DNA of 38,740 nt, taken from positions 1 through 38,740 of the forward strand of contig JAGPKU010000016.1 of the NCBI GenBank assembly GCA_018053845.1, given 5' to 3'. Each line of letters starts with the position of its first letter. Position 1 is the first letter of the stretch. A model generated the notes under the pieces. The model was not told the DNA's origin and did not search any database. It saw only the letters and a program-made list of their open reading frames with translations. Both the position numbers and the translations under genes were made by a program. This DNA comes from Syntrophobacterales bacterium (GTDB lineage Bacteria > Desulfobacterota > Syntrophia > Syntrophales > UBA2192). This document shows, piece by piece, positions 34,208-38,740 of this stretch.

Positions 34208-34234
34208 TTATCGGTTGCTTTCGTTATAACTTGA
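34208..34234 (-). promoter_or_regulatory. sigma-28 (FliA)-type promoter of pilZ-motA-motB
   Basis: On the minus strand TCAAGTTA (34227-34234), an 11-base spacer and ACCGATAA (34208-34215). The FliA consensus is TAAAGTTT-N11-GCCGATAA: six and seven of eight positions match, with exact spacing. A start near 34201 leaves about 35 bases before pilZ. It links this unit to late flagellar gene control. Confidence 0.8.
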
Positions 34235-34290
34235 AGGAGATTTTGGCCATGCAAGTCTCTGTAATTAAGGATTTTATTTCTGGTCTCACC

Positions 34291-34345
34291 CGTGCGTCGC
34301 GGCACCGGGGTCAATGCAAGGCAGGTGCCACGCACCGGTGCGGGG
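34291..34345. repeat. REP-like palindromic remnant
   Basis: GTGCGT-CGC-GGCACC (34296-34310) is opposed by GGTGCC-ACGCAC (34325-34336) around GGGGTCAATGCAAGGCA, giving a hairpin of about 12 paired bases. Phrases like GGTGCGTGGCACC resemble REP sequences I remember being mobilised by RAYT transposases in related bacteria. No transposase gene is near, so it would be a decayed copy. It lies in the gap between pilZ and the LOG-like gene. Confidence 0.4.
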
Positions 34346-34382
34346 GAAGGGACCGCAGGCGAGAGAGGGGAATCAGCCGAGG

Positions 34383-34892
34383 CTACACGGTCTTGGGCAG
34401 CTGACGATCGAGTGCGGCCAGGGCATCCTCGACGGTTTCGGCGGCCGTGAAGCGATTGCCGTGAGGCAGGTCGATCGAGGGGGTTTTCAATCCGATGACG
34501 GGAGTGCCGTTGCGAAGGGCATGGGCGATCTCGGAGACCGTCCCCCAGCCCCCGTCGACGGCGATCATCACGTGGGGCGTCTTGGCGTTGATGGCGTTGC
34601 GGGCATCGGCCATCCCGGTCTGGACGGCGATGTCGACGTATTCGTTGGGGTACCCCTCAAGCGGCCGGACACGGTCACTGGGAAGTACGGCCAGGACGAG
34701 TCCCCCGGCGCGGAAGGCCCCCTCGGAGGCGGCCCTCATCACCCCGCCGCCGCCCCCCGTCAGCAGGACGTGACCCCGCTCCGCGATGCCCCTGCCGATG
34801 CGGCGGGCGTCGTCGAGGATGGCCGGCGGCGCGTCGTGCCCGCCCATCACCCCGATGACGAAAGGTTTTCTCCGGACTTCGATAGTCGGCAT
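34383..34892 (-). CDS. LOG-like (TIGR00725-type) nucleotide-binding protein
   Basis: A 169-residue Rossmann-fold protein of the SLOG/LOG superfamily. FVIGVMGGHDAPPAILDDAR is at the N-terminus, then LTGGGGGVMRAASEGAFRAGG and DGGWGTVSEIAHAL, where true LOG phosphoribohydrolases have PGGxGTxxE. The acidic GTVSE segment is kept. Members are annotated TIGR00725 with no firm function; a nucleoside-phosphate ligand is likely. The ATG at 34892 has AGGGG ten bases upstream. It is followed, across the REP-like gap, by the mot promoter but reads alone. Confidence 0.82.
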   Translation of the reverse strand: MPTIEVRRKPFVIGVMGGHDAPPAILDDARRIGRGIAERGHVLLTGGGGGVMRAASEGAFRAGGLVLAVLPSDRVRPLEGYPNEYVDIAVQTGMADARNAINAKTPHVMIAVDGGWGTVSEIAHALRNGTPVIGLKTPSIDLPHGNRFTAAETVEDALAALDRQLPKTV

Positions 34893-34957
34893 GGCGTGGG
34901 CCCCTTTCTTAATATGTAATACACCACGGCGAGGGGATAATCAAACAAACAGCGGAC

Positions 34958-34979
34958 GACAGGCGGGACGCCTGTCCTA
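34958..34979 (-). repeat. GACAGGCG palindrome supplying the sfsA stop
   Basis: GACAGGCG, GGA, CGCCTGTC: 8-bp perfect stem, three-base loop (34958-34976). On the minus strand the sequence reads GTAGGACAGGCGTCCCGCCT, a phrase I recall as a widespread dispersed repeat. The TAG stop of the SfsA fusion is its first TAG, so the repeat sits exactly at the gene end. T-rich sequence follows (GTTTGTTTGATT), so it may also stop transcription. Confidence 0.55.
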
Positions 34980-36155
34980 CAGATTTTTCTCCAGACGCTG
35001 GATCCTGAACCGGAGCAGCAGCTCGATGAACTTCGGGTCGCCAATCGGGTTTCCGTCGAAGCCGAAGAGGTGCGTCGGGCATCGGCAGTCGGAGGCGCCG
35101 AACTGCGGGATGCCCCAGCCGGCCAGCTTGCCGAGGGCCTGCGCGAGGTCGTGCTCCAGGTCCTCGCTGGCGCGCACGGGCAGCGCCGTGCAGGAGTCGG
35201 CCGCGTCGCGCAGGAAATCGATGTGCCAGTGGAAGCGCTTGCGGCGCCTCAGGTGGCGCTCCACCCTATTCGTGAGGGCTGTCCGGGCCGAACCGGCATA
35301 GACGTAATACCCCTTCGGGAAGGGGATGCGGCCGAGACCTCCCACGTCGATTCGCCGGCCGCGCGCCATCTCGAGCACCAGGAGGTAGGCCCCCTCGTCC
35401 CTCGCCTCCCGTTCGATGAGGCCCCAGGGGATCCCGACCTCCCGGACGCGGGCCCCGAGGGTCAGGTCGGGATTCCACGTCACGGAGACGGCCTTGACGA
35501 GAATGTCGTCCTTCACCGCCAGGAGCGCCTGTGAGAAAGCCAGATCCGTGTGGTAATCCGGCATGAAGGCGTCGACCTGCGGCGAGTGGACGAGAAAGAG
35601 GACCCCCCCGGGCGTCCCCCGTTTCGCGTGGAGGGCGAGCCGCTCGAGGTGCCTGCGGCCCCTCGCGGTGACGGCGTCGGGGAACATGGCGATGCGGCCC
35701 GCGAAGAGGGTGCAGGATTTGACCTCGAGGAGAAACTCCCGTCCGTTCCGGTCGAGGAGAAAATCGTAGCGGCTTTGCCCCGCCGCGACCTCGCGTTGGA
35801 TGACTGCAGCCCCTTCGAACCCCGGGACCCTTCCCGCCTTCAACAGGTGGGCCGCCACGTCGTTGGTGAGGTGCGTGTGCAGAAGGACGGGCACACCGTC
35901 CCGCTCGACGGCGAGGGCCGTGTATCGGGTGCGCTTGTCCGGGTCGGGCGGGTTCTCCACGAGATACAGGACTCGTCCCGGGAGCAGCAGCTCCCGGAGC
36001 CGACCGGGGTTGGGCAGGTAGGCCTCGACGGTCTTCCCGCCCAGGTCGCAGCGGACGAGGAACCGGTTGGGCCGGCCGATGAACCGGGCCTTGATGATGG
36101 GAAGCTGCGAAGCTTTGAAGTCGGGAAGTACCGGGGCAGGAGGACGCTTTTTCAT
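34977..36155 (-). CDS. sfsA: SfsA nuclease fused to a DUF123 (GIY-YIG-like) domain
   Basis: A 392-residue two-domain protein. Residues about 15-240 are SfsA: ARFIGRPNRFLVRC, YLPNPGRLRELL, then the PD-(D/E)xK-like core with YDFLLDRNGREFLLEVKSCT and FPDAVTARGRRHL. SfsA was first described as a sugar-fermentation regulator and is now annotated as a DNA/RNA nuclease. Residues about 255-385 are DUF123: GAYLLVLEM, GYYVYAGSA, VERHLRRRKRFHWHIDFL, and late cysteines in SDCRCPTHLFGF. Two nuclease-like domains in one chain suggest nucleic-acid processing. The ATG at 36155 lacks a good ribosome site. Its stop lies in a dispersed repeat, and a heptamer array lies just upstream. Confidence 0.88.
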   Translation of the reverse strand: MKKRPPAPVLPDFKASQLPIIKARFIGRPNRFLVRCDLGGKTVEAYLPNPGRLRELLLPGRVLYLVENPPDPDKRTRYTALAVERDGVPVLLHTHLTNDVAAHLLKAGRVPGFEGAAVIQREVAAGQSRYDFLLDRNGREFLLEVKSCTLFAGRIAMFPDAVTARGRRHLERLALHAKRGTPGGVLFLVHSPQVDAFMPDYHTDLAFSQALLAVKDDILVKAVSVTWNPDLTLGARVREVGIPWGLIEREARDEGAYLLVLEMARGRRIDVGGLGRIPFPKGYYVYAGSARTALTNRVERHLRRRKRFHWHIDFLRDAADSCTALPVRASEDLEHDLAQALGKLAGWGIPQFGASDCRCPTHLFGFDGNPIGDPKFIELLLRFRIQRLEKNL

Positions 36156-36174
36156 CTTCGTATGTTGATCCCGA

Positions 36175-36206
36175 GGCCTGAAGCCTGATGCCTGATGCCT
36201 GCGGCC
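36175..36206 (-). repeat. one-armed heptamer array after the MFS gene
   Basis: GCC units at 36176, 36183, 36190, 36197 and 36204 (exact 7-base steps), the last ending at the base before the MFS stop codon. Read with that gene the order is stop codon, then GGCNNNN repeats. There is no opposite arm. It fills most of the gap to sfsA. Confidence 0.65.
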
Positions 36207-37376
36207 TCAAGGCCGCTCTTTTACAAAGACGAGCATCGCCGCCGAGATAGCCGTCAGCGCCAGCGACGCGATGAACGGCGCCTGCATGCCGAAGCGGTCC
36301 CACAGCAGGCCCGCCCCGACGGAGGCGGGGAGGGCGCACAGGCCGATCACCATCTGGAAACCGCCCAGGGCGCTCGCCCGGTATTCCGCCGGGCCCAGTT
36401 CGGCGACAAAGGCTTTCTGCACCGTGTCGATGCCGGCCTGGTGAAGGCCGAAGAGGATGAAGGCGGCCACGACCATCCAGGCGCTGTCGGCGTAGATCAT
36501 GGTCAGGCAGACGAGACCCCAGAGCCCGTAGGAGATCTGCAGCACGGCCTTGCGCCCGATGCGGTCGGAGAGCACCCCGAAGGGGTAGGAGCAGAAGGTC
36601 GCCACCAGGGTGAACAGCAGGTAGAAGATGGGGACCGTGGTGACCTCGAAGCCGAACTTGTTGGCGAAGATCAGCAGGAACGAGTAGCTGAACGCCCCCA
36701 GCGAGAAGACCGCGCTCAGAACAACGAAGAGCCTGAAGTTTCCGTCGAGGTGCGAGAAGGAGATCCCCTTGAAGAGCTTCGCGTCCTCGAGGGGCCTCTC
36801 GCGGATGTTGATCGCGATCAGGGCGACGGCGATGAAGGACGGCACGGCCGCGATCAGCAGCAGGCTCCGGTAGCCGAGCAGCGGGAAGGCAGCGATGCAG
36901 AAGACGATCCCGACGAGGGCCCCCGCGTTGTCCAGGGTCCGGATCAGCCCGAAGTTCTCGCCGCGGTTGCTGCGCCTCGAGAGGTCCGCCACCATGGCAT
37001 CCCGCGGGGCGCCCCGCATCTTGCCCGCCCGGTCGAGGATCCGGAAGGGGATGAGCCAGTGCCACGTGGCCGACAGGGCGTAGCCCAGCCGGGAGATCCC
37101 CCCGAAGAGATAGCCCAGCCAGATGAAAACCTTGCGCTTGCGGGTCCGGTCGGAGATGTAGCCCGAGAGGGCCTGCGAAAGGGAGACGATGGCGTTGCCG
37201 ATCCCGTCGATGAGCCCCAGGACGGCCATGTTGGCGCCCAGGGACGCGACAAACAGGGGCCAGATCGGGTAAATCATGTCCGACCCCATGTCGTTGAAGA
37301 ACGACGAGAAGGCAAAGGTGCGGATGGTCTTCTTCGCCTCGCCGGGGGGCGGGACCGGCTCCCTGTCTGATTGCAT
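36207..37376 (-). CDS. MFS transporter
   Basis: Major facilitator superfamily permease of 389 residues with about 12 membrane segments. The loop between helices 2 and 3 has GYISDRTRKRKVFIWLG, the MFS motif A, and a second copy is GVLSDRIGRKAVL in the C-terminal half. The protein looks full length: N-terminal SSFFNDMGSDMIYPIWPLF, C-terminal FVKERP. The FNDMGSDMIYP signature is one I associate with a group of MFS proteins of unknown substrate in anaerobes. The ATG at 37376 lies 13 bases after the lipoprotein stop (37390), so the two are probably co-transcribed. Confidence 0.9.
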   Translation of the reverse strand: MQSDREPVPPPGEAKKTIRTFAFSSFFNDMGSDMIYPIWPLFVASLGANMAVLGLIDGIGNAIVSLSQALSGYISDRTRKRKVFIWLGYLFGGISRLGYALSATWHWLIPFRILDRAGKMRGAPRDAMVADLSRRSNRGENFGLIRTLDNAGALVGIVFCIAAFPLLGYRSLLLIAAVPSFIAVALIAINIRERPLEDAKLFKGISFSHLDGNFRLFVVLSAVFSLGAFSYSFLLIFANKFGFEVTTVPIFYLLFTLVATFCSYPFGVLSDRIGRKAVLQISYGLWGLVCLTMIYADSAWMVVAAFILFGLHQAGIDTVQKAFVAELGPAEYRASALGGFQMVIGLCALPASVGAGLLWDRFGMQAPFIASLALTAISAAMLVFVKERP

Positions 37377-37389
37377 GGGGTCTGCCGCG

Positions 37390-37782
37390 TTACTTCCTCA
37401 GGTTCGCCTCGATCTTGTCGTGGATGTACTTCGCACCCACGTTGCTGCCCGCCGTGCCGACCCGCACGGAGACGGTGGTGTCGGTCCGCGTGAGGTAGGT
37501 CATGGTGATCTTCACCTTCTCCTCGTAGAGGACCGCGTCGATGGTTCCCTTTTCGATCTTGCGGTCCGGCACGACATCCGTCGCCTTGAGATCCGTTATG
37601 GCCTTGCGCGCGGCGTCCCACACCTGGTCCAGGGGATACTTGTAGACCGACTCGAGGCTGCCGTCGTGGTAGATGAATTTCCCCGATTCGTACCCCATGA
37701 CCGTGTCCCCAGCGACGACGGCGCAGCCGGACAAGGCGGTCAGCGAGAGAAGGCCGACCAGCATGGCGATTTTTTTCAACAT
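37390..37782 (-). CDS. DUF3568-type lipoprotein
   Basis: A 130-residue secreted lipoprotein: basic MLKKIAMLV, hydrophobic stretch and lipobox LSGC (C20), so it is probably tethered to a membrane. The mature part has YESGKFIYHDGSLESVYKYP, EKGTIDAVLYEEKVKITMTYL and SVRVGTAGSNVGAKYIHDKI, the pattern of the DUF3568 family; function unknown. GGGAGGTACGCT precedes the ATG, a strong site. It sits between the rhomboid gene and the MFS gene on the same strand. Confidence 0.86.
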   Translation of the reverse strand: MLKKIAMLVGLLSLTALSGCAVVAGDTVMGYESGKFIYHDGSLESVYKYPLDQVWDAARKAITDLKATDVVPDRKIEKGTIDAVLYEEKVKITMTYLTRTDTTVSVRVGTAGSNVGAKYIHDKIEANLRK

Positions 37783-37808
37783 AGCGTACCTCCCGGTGAT
37801 GCGTATTC

Positions 37809-37892
37809 GGTATCGGGCGCAGGGGCTGAGGCATGGACTGCGGCCCGATGCCGGTTGTGATGCCGTGGTCCTCGGGCGATACCGTCCACGCC
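37809..37892 (-). repeat. degenerate heptamer array after the rhomboid gene
   Basis: GG(T/C/G) units start at 37809, 37816, 37823 and 37830 in exact 7-base steps. The opposite arm (GCC at 37843, 37850, 37862, TCC at 37869) is poorly kept. GGTATCG (37809-37815) matches CGATACC (37877-37883) as a perfect 7-bp inverted pair. It starts within a few bases of the rhomboid stop. No promoter is seen in the 110-base gap. Confidence 0.5.
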
Positions 37893-37893
37893 G

Positions 37894-38736
37894 TCAGGAG
37901 AAACGGATGAGGAAGGCCTGGACGATCGTGAACGCAACGGCGACCGCCGTGGCGAGGGCCAGGACCGCCGCGGCCATTCGGTGCGCCAGGGTCTCCCGTC
38001 TCCTCTCGTCGTAGCCGAGGGCGAACCCCGCCGCGATCCCCGCCGCGATCCCCCCGCCGTGGGCCCAGTTGTTGATGCCGGGCAGCAGCAGGCCGAAGAG
38101 GATCAGGCCGATGATCCACCCCATGGCCTGCCGGTAGATGGCCGTGCCGAAGGAACCGCCCCGGGATTTCCCATAGTACAGGATGGCGCCGATCAGGCCG
38201 CACACGGCGGCCGAGGCCCCCAGCGTGAAGGGGATCCCCACGAGATAGGAGAGGAGAAACCCGCAGATGCCGCTTGCGAGGTAGACGACGAGAAATCGCG
38301 CCGCGCCGTATTCCTGGGCCACGAAGGGGCCCAGCTGGTGGAGGGCCAGCATGTTGAAGGCGATGTGCAGGATGCCCCCATGGAGCCAGGAGGCCGTCAG
38401 GATCGTCCACCAGGAGTGGAACCGGTCGATGGGGATCGTCCCCGTGGCGCCCAGCAGCAGAAGGCTCGTGCTCGACGGCGAGAGCAGCGTGAAGGGGTTG
38501 AGCGACATCCCCATCTCCGAAGGGTTCATAACGAGCGCCAGGATGAAGATGGCCGCGTTGGCGTAGATGATGAACTGGATGATGCTGTCGCTGTCTCGCA
38601 GCGAGAAGCGGGACAGTCCCTGCCGGATCGGGGATCCGGGGTTCGCGAGCCCGCAGAAGGGGCACGAGGTCTCGTCGGAGCTGATCAGCCTCCGGCAGCC
38701 GGGGCAGAGCATCGATTTTTTGTCCAGTTGACCCAT
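37894..38736 (-). CDS. rhomboid-family intramembrane protease with N-terminal zinc ribbon
   Basis: Serine protease that cuts within membranes, 280 residues. The N-terminus has CPGC...CPFC (C11, C14, C25, C28), a small cytoplasmic zinc ribbon, then six or seven membrane helices. Rhomboid signatures are WLHGGILHIAFNMLAL (H119, H124, N128), the GxSx motif GASAAV with nucleophile S175, and the partner histidine H226 in WAHGGGIAAG. The set is complete, so it should be active. The substrate is unknown. The ATG is four bases from the window edge, so the ribosome site cannot be judged. Confidence 0.9.
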   Translation of the reverse strand: MGQLDKKSMLCPGCRRLISSDETSCPFCGLANPGSPIRQGLSRFSLRDSDSIIQFIIYANAAIFILALVMNPSEMGMSLNPFTLLSPSSTSLLLLGATGTIPIDRFHSWWTILTASWLHGGILHIAFNMLALHQLGPFVAQEYGAARFLVVYLASGICGFLLSYLVGIPFTLGASAAVCGLIGAILYYGKSRGGSFGTAIYRQAMGWIIGLILFGLLLPGINNWAHGGGIAAGIAAGFALGYDERRRETLAHRMAAAVLALATAVAVAFTIVQAFLIRFS

Positions 38737-38740
38737 GGGC

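Overview
The window is GC-rich (by eye about two-thirds G+C) bacterial chromosome, densely coded on both strands with many ATGA/TAATG gene overlaps. The mix of genes suits an anaerobic, flagellated Gram-negative of the former Deltaproteobacteria (Desulfobacterota, perhaps a Syntrophales relative): flavin-dependent ThyX, rubredoxin, GatCAB, Tat export, MotAB with PilZ, a YprA/YprB (MrfA/MrfB) pair and a CdaA-type c-di-AMP synthase. That placement is an inference from gene content; no rRNA or tRNA is present.

Layout. 36-5712 (minus): branched-chain amino acid operon ilvB-ilvN-ilvC-ilvD, preceded by a valine-rich leader peptide and a complete-looking transcription attenuator. 5835-9067 (minus): tatA, tatC and a class A penicillin-binding protein, read from a good promoter. 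9161-15303 (plus): an HDAC-family deacetylase, then gatC-gatA-gatB-mtnA-HAD phosphatase, the last four joined by start/stop overlaps. 15300-15936: a universal stress protein with its own promoter. 16016-21711 (minus): ThyX and a Ste24 protease, then FmdB-type zinc ribbon, Smr protein, a membrane protein and an APH-fold kinase. 21854-24336 (plus): an MBL-fold hydrolase and a CdaA-CdaR fusion. 24440-31642 (plus): a repair-flavoured run of fpg, rubredoxin, rtcA, mrfB, mrfA, then a nitroreductase and a periplasmic histidine phosphatase. 31729-34234 (minus): pilZ-motA-motB behind a sigma-28-like promoter. 34383-38736 (minus): a LOG-like protein, an SfsA-DUF123 fusion, an MFS transporter, a DUF3568 lipoprotein and a zinc-ribbon rhomboid protease.

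Main things to look at. (1) The ilv leader has four segments that can form exclusive 1:2, 2:3 and 3:4 hairpins, with a Leu-Val6-Ile-Val run placed where a stalled ribosome would free segment 2. (2) Many intergenic gaps hold arrays of degenerate 7-mers (GGCNNNN) or 8-mers (GGTNNGNN or GGAAGNNN), usually as two inverted arms around a short core. They sit directly after stop codons, always with the GG strand following the gene; two 7-mer arrays share a core sequence. (3) rtcA, mrfB and mrfA form one transcription unit just downstream of fpg, so 3'-phosphate end chemistry, an exonuclease and a repair helicase lie together. (4) Three proteins have odd architecture: a double-length ThyX whose signature motif is split between its halves, the CdaA-CdaR fusion with an altered RHR motif, and the SfsA-DUF123 fusion.

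No gene-free stretch exceeds 300 bases. No tRNA, rRNA, insertion sequence, CRISPR array or prophage gene was found.
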